A stretch of 41,144 nt of DNA from Clostridia bacterium (GTDB lineage Bacteria > Bacillota > Clostridia > Oscillospirales > CAG-272), in NCBI GenBank assembly GCA_017613355.1, contig JAGAEA010000037.1, positions 1 through 41,144 of the forward strand, in the 5' to 3' direction. How positions within the stretch are numbered: position 1 is the stretch's first letter; every line of letters starts with the position of its first letter. The notes beneath the pieces were generated by a model. The model searched no databases. It saw nothing but the letters and a program-made list of their open reading frames with translations, and was not told where the DNA came from. Below are positions 16,486-25,468 of this stretch, in pieces. The translations under genes and the position numbers were made by a program.

Positions 16486-17562
16486 TCAAAGGCGGATCAG
16501 CTCTTGCCCGACCATGGACGCGGGCAGTTCGCGAACGGCGATTGCCCGTTTGCCCGCGCGGGTCAGCTTTTGCATGGTTCCGGCAACGTCGGAAAGCGCG
16601 GTGTTCTCGCCGTAGAGAACGACGGTGTCCACGTCGTAATCGTTCGCGGAAGGGGTCAGCCGTTCGATCCCGTCGAGGTAAACGGCAAATCCGATGGCGC
16701 CGGACGTTTTACCGAGCTTTTGCATGAGTTTGTCGTATTGCCCGCCAGAGAGAACGCGATCGGGAACGCCGTCCACATAGCCGTGGAACACGATACCGTT
16801 ATAGTAATTGCGGTCGCCGACCACCGAAAAATCCAGTCTTACGCATTCCATGGGCAGCACGTTCAGCACACGGCGCAACGCCGAAACGTCCGATTTCCAC
16901 GCTTCGTCGCCATAGAGAGACGCCAACAATTCCAACGTGGACTGTACCTCTCCCGTTCCCGAAAGGACGGCGAACAATTTTTCCGCGTGATCGACCGAAA
17001 CGCCGAACTCCGGCGAACGAAGTTTCAGCTCGCCGAGGTTTTTCTCCCCGATCATGCGGAAGAGTTCGGAATGGCTCTCCTCGGGGTAGCCTGCCCGACG
17101 GATGAGCTCGGCGAGAATGCCGAGGTGAGCAATGCCGAGGGCATGGCGCGGCGAAATTTCGGCAAGGCTCCGTTCCGCCAACGTCAGCGTTTCCGCAATG
17201 GCGTAGTCATCCACGTTGCCGATACATTCCAACCCGACCTGCGCGATCTCGCGGTAGGTGCGGCTTCCGCGGGCGGGGCGGTAAACGTTTTCATGGTAGT
17301 AAACTTTTCGGGTGCCGCTCTCGCCGTCCTTGGTGTTGCGGACGATGGAAAGAGTCACGTCGGGTTTGAGCGCCATGAGTTTGCCGTTGGTGTCGGTGAA
17401 CGTGATGATATTATCCGACACGAGGAAGCTCTTGTTGCGAACGTAAAAATCGTACTCTTCGAACTTGCTCATGCGGAACTGCGAATAGCCGTAGGAGCGG
17501 TAGAGCGAACGCAGGGCGAACGCCACGCGCTCCTCGGGTTTGAAAACATCCGTTTGATTCAT
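16486..17562 (-). CDS. hisZ: ATP phosphoribosyltransferase regulatory subunit HisZ
   Basis: This 358-residue protein resembles the catalytic core of histidyl-tRNA synthetase. It has YGYSQFRMSKFEEYDFYVRN near the N-terminus, LKPDVTLSIVRN (motif 2-like) and GGQYDKLMQKLGKTSGAIGF (motif 3-like). It lacks an anticodon-binding domain. Such HisZ proteins pair with short HisG, encoded next, to form the feedback-inhibited complex. The start overlaps the yerC stop by one base (TAATG). Confidence 0.95.
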   Translation of the reverse strand: MNQTDVFKPEERVAFALRSLYRSYGYSQFRMSKFEEYDFYVRNKSFLVSDNIITFTDTNGKLMALKPDVTLSIVRNTKDGESGTRKVYYHENVYRPARGSRTYREIAQVGLECIGNVDDYAIAETLTLAERSLAEISPRHALGIAHLGILAELIRRAGYPEESHSELFRMIGEKNLGELKLRSPEFGVSVDHAEKLFAVLSGTGEVQSTLELLASLYGDEAWKSDVSALRRVLNVLPMECVRLDFSVVGDRNYYNGIVFHGYVDGVPDRVLSGGQYDKLMQKLGKTSGAIGFAVYLDGIERLTPSANDYDVDTVVLYGENTALSDVAGTMQKLTRAGKRAIAVRELPASMVGQELIRL

Positions 17563-17852
17563 TATGGTTTCTCCTCTCTTCGATCAAGAACGGTGCGGTA
17601 GCCGCGGCTTCCGTAATTCAGGCATTTGTTGACACGGCTGATGGTTGCCGTGCTTGCGCCCGTTTCGCGCGAGACGTCCATATAGTTCTTGCCCGCGTCG
17701 AGCAGAACGGCGACCGAATAACGCTGGGTCAGATCCTGCAATTCCCGAATGGTGCAAATGTCGTCGAGGAACGCCTCGCATTCGTCCACCGTTTGCAGGG
17801 AGAGTATGGCGCGGCAAAGGGCTTCCCGATCCGCGTGTTTGCTCTTCTCCAT
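17562..17852 (-). CDS. yerC: YerC/YecD family TrpR-like DNA-binding regulator
   Basis: This 96-residue all-helical protein matches the YerC family related to the Trp repressor. It has ELQDLTQRYSVAVLLDAGKN followed by a helix-turn-helix segment SRETGASTATISRVNKCLNY. Members often precede histidine genes in Clostridia. Here it is the first gene of the his operon, joined to hisZ by TAATG. A striking dyad over its own promoter (17896-17935) makes autoregulation of yerC-his the simplest reading. The effector, if any, is not known. AGAGGAG precedes the start. Confidence 0.9.
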   Translation of the reverse strand: MEKSKHADREALCRAILSLQTVDECEAFLDDICTIRELQDLTQRYSVAVLLDAGKNYMDVSRETGASTATISRVNKCLNYGSRGYRTVLDRREEKP

Positions 17853-17892
17853 ATCTGTTCTCCTCTCTGTTCTTCCATGAAATGTAATACTT

Positions 17893-17936
17893 GCGCTTTA
17901 TCACTTTATCATTTTAGCACAGTAAAGCGATAAAGT
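17893..17936 (-). promoter_or_regulatory. dyad operator over the yerC-his promoter
   Basis: On the plus strand CTTTATCACTTTA (17896-17908) and TAAAGCGATAAAG (17923-17935) form a 13-base inverted repeat with one mismatch and a 14-base centre. Each arm is itself a tandem of CTTTA half-sites. One arm covers the -35 and spacer and the other the region just past the -10. YerC is the obvious candidate ligand, by inference. Confidence 0.6.
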
Positions 17937-17939
17937 CAA
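17911..17939 (-). promoter_or_regulatory. sigma-A promoter of the his operon
   Basis: TTGACT (17934-17939, minus strand) and TAAAAT (17911-17916) are spaced by exactly 17 bases, about 60 bases upstream of the yerC start. Both boxes lie within or between the arms of the dyad operator. Confidence 0.8.
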
Positions 17940-18002
17940 GTGGTTTTGAAAACTTTTTTATAAAACTTTTTATGTTTTCTCGATGGAAACGATCGGGCAA
18001 CG

Positions 18003-18042
18003 AAAAAGAGCTTTTCGGTATTTGCGCCGCAAAGCTCTTTTT
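18003..18042 (-). terminator. intrinsic terminator after the arg-car operon
   Basis: A 12-base stem, AAAAAGAGCTTT with AAAGCTCTTTTT (18003-18014 and 18031-18042), has a 16-base loop and a T-rich tail. It lies 19 bases past the stop of the CarB-DapF gene. Confidence 0.75.
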
Positions 18043-18061
18043 GTGTTTGGTTTTGGTTTTC

Positions 18062-21000
18062 TCAATATTCAAATTCGCCTTCGTAAACGAGCACGGCGGG
18101 ACCCGTGAGCGTCAAGGTGCCGTCCTCTGCGTTGTTGACGATGAGATCTCCTCCCGTCAACTTGACCCGAATATCGGTTCCTTTTTCGCAAAGTCCGTTC
18201 TCGCAGGCGGCGACCACGGCGGCGCAAGCCCCCGTTCCGCAAGCGAGCGTTTCTCCGTTTCCGCGTTCCCACGTCCGCATCCGCAGGGTGGTTTGATCCA
18301 CCGCTCGGACAAACTCGGTGTTCACCCGCTCGGGGAACAGCTCGGAATGCTCGAATTTCGGTCCCACGGTTGCGAGGTCCAGCCCGTCGATCGCGTCGCA
18401 GAACACCACGCAATGCGGGTTTCCGACCGAAACGCAGGTGACGTTCCAGTCGGCGTCCGCAATGCGGACGGGTTCGTTGACCATTTGCGGCAGCTCGGTT
18501 TTCACGGGGATCGCCTTCGCGTCCATGATCGCTTTGCCCATATCCACACTGACCGTTCCGACCTTTCCGTCCCGCAGGAAGAGCCGCAGACGATGCACGC
18601 CGCTCGGCGTTTCCACGGTGAGCGTATCCCGACGGACGATGCCTTTATCATAGACATACTTCCCGACGCACCGGATGTTGTTCCCCGCCATTTTTCCTTC
18701 GCTTCCGTCGCGGTTGAAAGAACGCATTTTCACGTCGGCAACGGTCGAAGGCTCCATGAGCACGATGCCGTCCGCTCCGATGCCGTAATGCGGCGCGCAA
18801 AGGCTGACGCAAAGCGACTCGGGACAAGTGATCTCCCCGTGAAAGTTCTCCACGAAAATATAATCGTTCCCGCAGGACTGCATTTTGACAAACGGAATTT
18901 TACGGCGGCTATCCCGCATCCGGTTGATGTCCACAAGTTCGGTATTTTCCTTGGTAAACCGGCTTTCGATGATCCCGGCAAGCGCGCCCGCCGTGTCAAG
19001 AGACGTCAGGCAAGGAATGCCGAGCTGCATCGCGCGGCGGTGGATCAGGTTATAGTCTCCCACCGTGGCGTCATGGATCGCTCCCGTATAAATAATATAG
19101 TTGATCTTTCCGCTTTCGATCAGAGCGGTTACGGACGCCGCACCGTTCTTGACGTCGGTCACGGGAATTCCCAACTTGGCAATGGCTTTTGCCGTTCCCG
19201 TGGTGGCATAGAGATCGATTCCGAGGTCGTAGAACCGTTTTCCAACGGAAAGGATCTCTTCATAGTCGGATTCCGCAACGCTGACGAGCACGCCCGCCCG
19301 ATGCTTTCCAACTGCCGACGGCACCGAAAATCCCGCCGCCGTCAACCCCTTGAAGAGTGCTTCGGCAACCGTTTTCCCGATACCGAGCACCTCTCCCGTG
19401 GACTTCATTTCGGGTCCCAGAATGGAATTTGCGTCGCTCAACTTTTCAAAGGAGAACACGGGGACTTTCACGGCGCAATACGGCGGCGTGCGGTAAAGTC
19501 CCGTTCCGTAGCCGAGAGACTTCAACGGCTCGCCGAGCATCACGCGCGAAGCGAGATCCACCATGGGAACGCCCGTGACCTTGCTGATATACGGCACCGT
19601 CCGCGACGCGCGCGGATTGACCTCGATCACATAAAGCTCGCCTTCGTAGATCAGATATTGAATGTTGACAAGCCCCTGCGTTCCGAGAGCCAGCGCGAGC
19701 TTTTCGGAACAGTCGCAAATCTTTTCCAGCGAACGGTCGTCGAGGTTGTAGGGCGGATAGACGGCAATGGAGTCCCCGCTATGCACGCCCGCGCGTTCGA
19801 TGTGCTCCATGATCCCCGGGATCAGCACGTCGGTACCGTCCGAGATCACGTCCACTTCAAGTTCCACTCCCGGCATATAGCGGTCGATCAGCACGGGATT
19901 GTCGATCCCGCCCGCGAGAATTTTCTTCATGTATGCCTCGGTCTGCTCGCGGGTCCTCGAAATCATCATGTTCTGCCCGCCGATGACGTAGGAGGGGCGC
20001 AGCAAAACGGGATAGCCGAGCTGCTCCGCGGCGGCGATCGCTTCCTCCATGGAAGAAACGCCCATCCCCTTCGGACGGCGAATGTCGAAACGTTCGAGCA
20101 GTTCGTCAAAGCGCGCGCGATCCTCGGCAACGTCGATGCTTTCCGCCGACGTTCCCAAGATCCGAACGCCCGCTCGGTCGAGAAATCCCGTGAGCTTGAT
20201 GGCGGTCTGCCCGCCGAAAGCAACCACCACACCGATCGGGTTCTCCACGCGGATAATGTTCATCACATCCTCGGGTGTGAGCGGCTCGAAATAAAGGCGG
20301 TCGGCGGTGTCGTAGTCGGTGGAAACGGTTTCGGGGTTGTTGTTGACAATAACCACGTCATAGCCCATTTCCCGCAGCGTCCAAACGCAATGCACCGAAC
20401 TGTAATCGAATTCGATCCCCTGCCCGATGCGAATGGGTCCCGATCCGAGCACGACCACCACGGGTTTTCCACTCCTCGGATGCTGCCGCGCTTCGCAAAC
20501 GCCGCTCGGCACCGAATAGAAATAGGGGGTTTCCGCGTCGAACTCCGCGCCGCAGGTATCCACCATTTTATAGGAGAAGGTTCCGTCGGGCAAATAGGTC
20601 GCTCCCGTCAGGCGGCGAATGGCGGCGTCGGGATACCCGAGGCGCTTCGCTTTGCGGTAATCTTTCTCGGAAATCTGCCCTTTTTCGCATACACGCGCTT
20701 CAAATTCGGCAAGTCCGCGCAGTTTCGTCAGGAACCATTCGTCGATCATGGTCACCGCGTGGATCTCCTCGACCGTGACCCCCGCTTTGAGCGCCTCGAA
20801 TACGGTGAAAATGCGGCGGTCGTTCTGCTCGGCAAGGCGTTCCCGCACGGGGCGACCGTCAAGCGGTGCCGCGTTGAGCGTGTCAAGCGAGATTTCCGCA
20901 CCCCGAACGGCTTTGAGCAAAGCCGCCTCGAAGCTCTGTCCGATCGCCATAACCTCGCCCGTCGCCTTCATTTGCGTTCCGAGCGCACGGCTCGACCCCG

Positions 21001-22096
21001 CAAACTTATCGAACGGCCATTTCGGGAATTTGACCACCACGTAGTCGAGCGTCGGCTCGAAGCAGGCGCAGGTTTTGCCCGTGATGTCGTTTTTGATTTC
21101 GTCGAGCGTATAGCCGAGCGCGATCTTCGCGGTAATTTTGGCAATGGGATAACCCGTTGCCTTGGAAGCCAACGCCGAGGAACGCGAAACGCGCGGGTTG
21201 ACTTCGATCACGGCATACTCAAAACTCTCGGGATTGAGCGCGAACTGACAGTTGCAACCGCCGACGATCCCAAGCTCCGAGATCATGCGGAGCGATGCGC
21301 TCCGCAACATTTGATATTCTTTATCCGCGAGCGTCAGAGCGGGCGCGACAACGATCGAATCGCCCGTGTGAACGCCAACGGGGTCGAAATTCTCCATGGA
21401 GCAAACGGCAATGACGTTCCCCGCGCTGTCGCGCATGGTCTCGAATTCGATCTCCTTCCACCCCGCAATGCACTTTTCGATCAGCACCTGCGTGATGGGG
21501 GAAAGGTCCAACCCCGTGGCGGCAATGGTGCGCAGTTCCGCCTCGTTCGCGGCAATTCCGCCGCCGCTTCCGCCGAGCGTGTAGGCAGGGCGGACGATGA
21601 CGGGATAGCCAATGTCATCCGCGGCTTTGACGGCTTCCTCCACCGTGACCGCGATCTCGGAAGGCACAACGGGCTCCCCGATGGATTTCATCATGTCGCG
21701 GAAGCGTTCGCGATCCTCCGCCCGCTCGATCGCGTCAATGTCCGAACCGAGCAAACGAACGCCGTATTTTTCCAACACGCCCCGACGCGAAAGCTGCATG
21801 GCGATCGTCAGTCCCGTTTGCCCGCCGAGCCCCGCGAGAAGTCCGTCGGGACGTTCCTTTTCGATAATGCGGGTGACCGTTTCGGCGTCAAGCGGTTCGA
21901 GATAGATCTCGTCGGCAAGGTGCTGATCGGTCATAATGGTTGCGGGGTTGGAATTGACCAACACCGTGTTGATCCCTTCCGCCCGAAGCACACGGCACGC
22001 CTGCGCGCCCGCATAGTCGAATTCCGCCGCCTGCCCGATGACGATGGGACCCGAACCGATGACCAACACTTTTCGGATGTTCTTATCCTTCGGCAT
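18062..22096 (-). CDS. carB: carbamoyl-phosphate synthase large subunit fused to a diaminopimelate epimerase domain
   Basis: This single 1,344-codon frame encodes two enzymes. Residues 1 to about 1050 are a complete CarB. They comprise the first ATP-grasp half (VLVIGSGPIVIGQAAEFDYA; PVGVHTGDSIVVAPA), an oligomerisation region, the second ATP-grasp half (VLGSGPIRIGQGIEFDYSSV; NPRASRTVPYISK) and a C-terminal MGS-like allosteric domain (GIDLYATTGTAKAIAKLGI). A short basic linker (MRDSRR) leads into residues 1066-1344, a full-length DapF: KMQSCGNDYIFVEN, HYGIGADGIVLM, FNRDGSEGKMAGNNIRC and ERGNGETLACGTGACAA. No stop or good internal Shine-Dalgarno separates them. CarB makes carbamoyl phosphate for arginine and pyrimidines; DapF makes meso-DAP for lysine and the cell wall. 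The DapF part has Ala (residue 1137) where the first catalytic Cys normally stands; the second (C1286) is present. carA overlaps the start by 14 bases. Confidence 0.93.
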   Translation of the reverse strand: MPKDKNIRKVLVIGSGPIVIGQAAEFDYAGAQACRVLRAEGINTVLVNSNPATIMTDQHLADEIYLEPLDAETVTRIIEKERPDGLLAGLGGQTGLTIAMQLSRRGVLEKYGVRLLGSDIDAIERAEDRERFRDMMKSIGEPVVPSEIAVTVEEAVKAADDIGYPVIVRPAYTLGGSGGGIAANEAELRTIAATGLDLSPITQVLIEKCIAGWKEIEFETMRDSAGNVIAVCSMENFDPVGVHTGDSIVVAPALTLADKEYQMLRSASLRMISELGIVGGCNCQFALNPESFEYAVIEVNPRVSRSSALASKATGYPIAKITAKIALGYTLDEIKNDITGKTCACFEPTLDYVVVKFPKWPFDKFAGSSRALGTQMKATGEVMAIGQSFEAALLKAVRGAEISLDTLNAAPLDGRPVRERLAEQNDRRIFTVFEALKAGVTVEEIHAVTMIDEWFLTKLRGLAEFEARVCEKGQISEKDYRKAKRLGYPDAAIRRLTGATYLPDGTFSYKMVDTCGAEFDAETPYFYSVPSGVCEARQHPRSGKPVVVVLGSGPIRIGQGIEFDYSSVHCVWTLREMGYDVVIVNNNPETVSTDYDTADRLYFEPLTPEDVMNIIRVENPIGVVVAFGGQTAIKLTGFLDRAGVRILGTSAESIDVAEDRARFDELLERFDIRRPKGMGVSSMEEAIAAAEQLGYPVLLRPSYVIGGQNMMISRTREQTEAYMKKILAGGIDNPVLIDRYMPGVELEVDVISDGTDVLIPGIMEHIERAGVHSGDSIAVYPPYNLDDRSLEKICDCSEKLALALGTQGLVNIQYLIYEGELYVIEVNPRASRTVPYISKVTGVPMVDLASRVMLGEPLKSLGYGTGLYRTPPYCAVKVPVFSFEKLSDANSILGPEMKSTGEVLGIGKTVAEALFKGLTAAGFSVPSAVGKHRAGVLVSVAESDYEEILSVGKRFYDLGIDLYATTGTAKAIAKLGIPVTDVKNGAASVTALIESGKINYIIYTGAIHDATVGDYNLIHRRAMQLGIPCLTSLDTAGALAGIIESRFTKENTELVDINRMRDSRRKIPFVKMQSCGNDYIFVENFHGEITCPESLCVSLCAPHYGIGADGIVLMEPSTVADVKMRSFNRDGSEGKMAGNNIRCVGKYVYDKGIVRRDTLTVETPSGVHRLRLFLRDGKVGTVSVDMGKAIMDAKAIPVKTELPQMVNEPVRIADADWNVTCVSVGNPHCVVFCDAIDGLDLATVGPKFEHSELFPERVNTEFVRAVDQTTLRMRTWERGNGETLACGTGACAAVVAACENGLCEKGTDIRVKLTGGDLIVNNAEDGTLTLTGPAVLVYEGEFEY

Positions 22097-23159
22097 GGTT
22101 TTCCCCTCCCATCATGGCAATAAAACGGTCAAACAAAAATTCGGTGTCATGCGGTCCGCCGCAAGCCTCGGGGTGGAACTGCACCGTGAAGCACCGCTTC
22201 CCGGGGTATTCCATTCCCTCGCAGCTGCCGTCGTTGGCATTGACGTACAGCTCCCGACCGACGCCTTGAAGGGTGCTTGAAACCACGGCGTATCCATGGT
22301 TCTGACTGGTGATATAGGTTCTCGCGCCACCCACTTCGCGCACGGGCTGGTTGCCGCCGCGATGACCGAACGGGAGCTTGACGGTCTTGCCGCCCATGGC
22401 AAGCGCGGCAAGCTGATGCCCGAGACAAATGCCGAACACGGGGACTTTCCCGATCAGCTTTTTCAGCTCGGCGATCGCCGCCGTATTCTCGGTGGGGTCG
22501 CCGGGTCCGTTGGAAAGCATGACGCCGTCCGGCGAAAGAGCCAGAATTTCCTCCGCGGTTGTATTCTCGGGAACGCGGATGACCCGACAGCCGCGGCGTG
22601 TCAGATTGCGGACGATGTTTTCTTTCGCGCCATAATCGACCAGTACCACGGTGTGGGTGAATTTTCCCTCGGGTTTGTAAATCGTGTTTTTCGCACAGCT
22701 GACCGACGGCACCACACCCGTCACGCGGTATGCCCTGACCGCTTCGAGATCGACCTTGGGGGTGGATGAGATCACGGCGTTCATCACGCCGTGCTTTCGG
22801 ATCAGGCGCGTGATCTCGCGTGTGTCCACTCCGGCGATCCCGGGGATGTGACGCGCGCAAAGAAACTCGTTCAGCGTCATCCGTGCGCGGAAATTGGACG
22901 GTTCGGAGCAACACTCGCGCACCACGTACCCGCGCGCGGCGGTCTTTCCCTCGAAATCCTCGGGGGCAAGCCCGTAGTTGCCGATGAGCGGGAAAGTCTG
23001 CAAAACGATCTGACCCGCGTAACTCGGGTCGGTCAGCGTTTCGGTGTAGCCGACCATGCCCGTGGTGAACACGAGTTCGCCGACCGCGTTTCCCGCGTCG
23101 CCGATCCGTTCGCCCTCAAAGGTCGTTCCGTCCTGTAAGATCAAATATGCTTTTTCCAT
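22083..23159 (-). CDS. carA: carbamoyl-phosphate synthase small (glutaminase) subunit
   Basis: This 358-residue protein hydrolyses glutamine for CarB. The N-terminal small domain begins YLILQDGTTFEGERIG and contains GNYGLAPEDFEGK. The class I glutaminase domain has VFGICLGHQLAALAMGGK with the nucleophile Cys, then KLPFGHRGGNQPV and VQFHPEACGGPHDTEFLFD with the His-Glu pair. CCGAGGAGA precedes the start at 23159. The end overlaps the carB start by 14 bases, and argF lies 27 bases upstream. Confidence 0.97.
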   Translation of the reverse strand: MEKAYLILQDGTTFEGERIGDAGNAVGELVFTTGMVGYTETLTDPSYAGQIVLQTFPLIGNYGLAPEDFEGKTAARGYVVRECCSEPSNFRARMTLNEFLCARHIPGIAGVDTREITRLIRKHGVMNAVISSTPKVDLEAVRAYRVTGVVPSVSCAKNTIYKPEGKFTHTVVLVDYGAKENIVRNLTRRGCRVIRVPENTTAEEILALSPDGVMLSNGPGDPTENTAAIAELKKLIGKVPVFGICLGHQLAALAMGGKTVKLPFGHRGGNQPVREVGGARTYITSQNHGYAVVSSTLQGVGRELYVNANDGSCEGMEYPGKRCFTVQFHPEACGGPHDTEFLFDRFIAMMGGENHAEG

Positions 23160-23186
23160 GGGTTTCTCCTCGGAAGGATTTTGCGG

Positions 23187-24173
23187 TCAGGCAAGTGTTG
23201 CCGCCATGACGGCTTTGATGGTGTGCATCCGGTTTTCCGCTTCGTCGAACACGATGGAAGCCTCGCCCTCGAAAACGGCGTCGGTCACTTCCATACAGTC
23301 GATGCCGAATTTTTCATGGATCTGCCGCCCGACCTCGGTTCCGAGATCGTGGAAAGCGGGCAGGCAGTGCATGAAGCGGCATTGGGGTCCCGCCGCCGCC
23401 ATCAGTTGCTCGGTCACGCGGTAGGGCAGAAGCGCCTCGATGCGCTCTTTCCAAACGCTGTCGGGTTCTCCCATGGAGACCCAAACGTCGGTATAGATCA
23501 CGTCCGCGCCCGCAACGGCTTTGAGCGGATCGGTCTCAAACACGATCTCCGCGCCCGTTTCCGCCGCGATCGCATGGCATTTTGCCGCCAATGCGTCATT
23601 CGGGAAATACGCTTTCGGCGCACACGCAACGAACCGCATTCCCATTTTTGCGCAACCGATCATGAGCGAGTTGCCCATGTTATAGCGCGCGTCGCCCATA
23701 TAGACCAGTTTTTTCCCTTTCAGCGATCCGAAATGCTCGCAGATGGTGAGAAAATCGGCAAGAATTTGCGTGGGGTGATATTCGTTGGTCAATCCGTTCC
23801 AAACGGGTACCCCCGCATACTTTGCCAAAGTCTCCACGATCTCTTGCCCGTAGCCGCGGTATTCGATGCCGTCGAACATCCGACCGAGCACACGCGCGGT
23901 GTCGGCGATGCTTTCCTTTTTCCCAATCTGCGAGCTTTTCGGGTCAAGATACACGGGATGCATTCCGAGATCCGACGCGGCAATTTCAAAGGAGCAACGG
24001 GTACGGGTACTCGTTTTCTCGAAGATGAGCGCAACGTTCTTTCCTTCGCAGAGACGGTGCGGGATTCCCTGTTTCTTTTGCGCCTTCAATTCGGCGGCAA
24101 GATCCAGAAGTCCCTCGATTTCTTTCGGCGTGAAATCAAGCAATGTTAAAAAATGACGATTTTTCAAGTTCAT
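23187..24173 (-). CDS. argF: ornithine carbamoyltransferase
   Basis: This 328-residue enzyme joins carbamoyl phosphate and ornithine to give citrulline. Diagnostic motifs are [13 protein letters not shown]-like [13 protein letters not shown] near residue 55 (carbamoyl phosphate binding), FDGIEYRGY, the [11 protein letters not shown] segment near 130, VWVSMGEP near 235 and [10 protein letters not shown] with the ornithine-side Cys near 270. The start at 24173 ([20 protein letters not shown]) is typical of the family; the longer frame was rejected. It lies between argD and carA in the operon, so the maker and user of carbamoyl phosphate are encoded together. Confidence 0.97.
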   Translation of the reverse strand: MNLKNRHFLTLLDFTPKEIEGLLDLAAELKAQKKQGIPHRLCEGKNVALIFEKTSTRTRCSFEIAASDLGMHPVYLDPKSSQIGKKESIADTARVLGRMFDGIEYRGYGQEIVETLAKYAGVPVWNGLTNEYHPTQILADFLTICEHFGSLKGKKLVYMGDARYNMGNSLMIGCAKMGMRFVACAPKAYFPNDALAAKCHAIAAETGAEIVFETDPLKAVAGADVIYTDVWVSMGEPDSVWKERIEALLPYRVTEQLMAAAGPQCRFMHCLPAFHDLGTEVGRQIHEKFGIDCMEVTDAVFEGEASIVFDEAENRMHTIKAVMAATLA

Positions 24174-24211
24174 ATCTTTCCGATCCTTTTTCTTTTTTGT
24201 GCAAGGCCTTT

Positions 24212-25405
24212 TCAATCCAACAATCCGTCTTTCGGAAGTCCTTCGGCGCACACGTCCCGCAAAATTTCCAGCGCGCGCACGAGCTGTTCCTCGGGAATGT
24301 TGAGCGGGGGCAGGAGTCTGACTTTATCCTTTGCGGAGAGGCAAAGTACACCGCGTTCGCGGCACGCCGCGAGAACCTCTCCCGCCGGTTTGACGGTTTT
24401 GACCCCGATCATGAGTCCCATGCCCGTGACCGACTCGATCCCTTCCGCACCGGAGAGCATCCCGAAGGCAAGACGGCTCTTGCGGCGAACCTCGGCGAGC
24501 AAATCCTCGTCGATCCGCGAAAGGATACTCACAGCGCCCGCGCAGGCAACGGGATTGCCGCCGAACGTGGAACCGTGGTCGCCCGCACCGAGAACGTTTT
24601 TCACCTTTTCGCCGAGCAGCGTGGCTCCGATGGGAAGTCCGCCGCCCAGGCCTTTCGCCGTGGTGACGATGTCGGGCGTTACGTCAAAGTTCATATAAGA
24701 GTAGAGCTTTCCTGTTCTGCCGTTACCCGTTTGCACTTCGTCCACGATCAGCAACGCGCCGTGTTCGCGGCAGAGCGCGGCGACCTCGCGGACATAGGTC
24801 TTTTCCAAAGGATTGACGCCGCCCTCGCCCTGCACGCATTCGATCATCACGGCGGCGGGTTTAACGCTCTCCACCATGGTTTTCATCGCACCGATGTCAT
24901 TTGCGGGGACGTGGACAAACCCCGGAGTGAGCGGTTGGAAAAGCGCGTGGAATTTTGCCTGCCCCGTTGCGGCGAGCGTAGTCAGCGTTCGACCGTGAAA
25001 ACTGTTTTCGAGCGTGACGATCGTATTCCGCTCCGCTCCGTAGGTGTCGGCGGCATATTTGCGCGCAACTTTGACGGCGCATTCGTTTGCTTCGGCGCCC
25101 GAATTGGAGAAAAATACTTTCTTCATGCCCGTTTTTCCGCAGAGCATTTCGGCGAGCTTTCCGCAGGGCTCCGTGTAATACAGATTGGAAGCGTGTTGAA
25201 CCTGCCCGAGCTGTGCGGTGACTGCCGCGACCCATTCGTCGTCGCAGAAGCCGAAGCTCGTTACGCCGATGCCCGAACCGAGGTCGATATATTCTTTGCC
25301 GTTGCTGTCGACCGCCACCGACCCTTTTCCCGAAACGATCTCAACGGGGAAACGCGCGTAGGTCGCGGCAACGTAAGTTTGATCTCTTTCCTGAATGTTA
25401 CTCAT
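24212..25405 (-). CDS. argD: acetylornithine aminotransferase
   Basis: This 397-residue class III PLP aminotransferase converts N-acetylglutamate semialdehyde to N-acetylornithine. It contains [34 protein letters not shown], the cofactor segment [19 protein letters not shown], and the Schiff-base Lys in [14 protein letters not shown]. ArgD can also serve as DapC in lysine synthesis in some bacteria. That is relevant here because the same operon ends in a DapF domain, but nothing in the sequence proves it. The start at 25405 was preferred over an ATG three codons earlier because of AAGGA about ten bases upstream. Confidence 0.96.
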   Translation of the reverse strand: MSNIQERDQTYVAATYARFPVEIVSGKGSVAVDSNGKEYIDLGSGIGVTSFGFCDDEWVAAVTAQLGQVQHASNLYYTEPCGKLAEMLCGKTGMKKVFFSNSGAEANECAVKVARKYAADTYGAERNTIVTLENSFHGRTLTTLAATGQAKFHALFQPLTPGFVHVPANDIGAMKTMVESVKPAAVMIECVQGEGGVNPLEKTYVREVAALCREHGALLIVDEVQTGNGRTGKLYSYMNFDVTPDIVTTAKGLGGGLPIGATLLGEKVKNVLGAGDHGSTFGGNPVACAGAVSILSRIDEDLLAEVRRKSRLAFGMLSGAEGIESVTGMGLMIGVKTVKPAGEVLAACRERGVLCLSAKDKVRLLPPLNIPEEQLVRALEILRDVCAEGLPKDGLLD

Positions 25406-25468
25406 GAAAACCAAATCCTTTTTCGGGGCAAAACGCCCGTTTTTTGATATACGTACCGTAAATTTCCG

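Noticed and set aside
17972-22123. A 1,383-codon open frame on the plus strand opposite carB
   Set aside because: It is a shadow of the CarB-DapF frame. In GC-rich coding sequence the complementary frame often lacks stops, and its translation is rich in Arg, His and Phe with no recognisable domain or start site.
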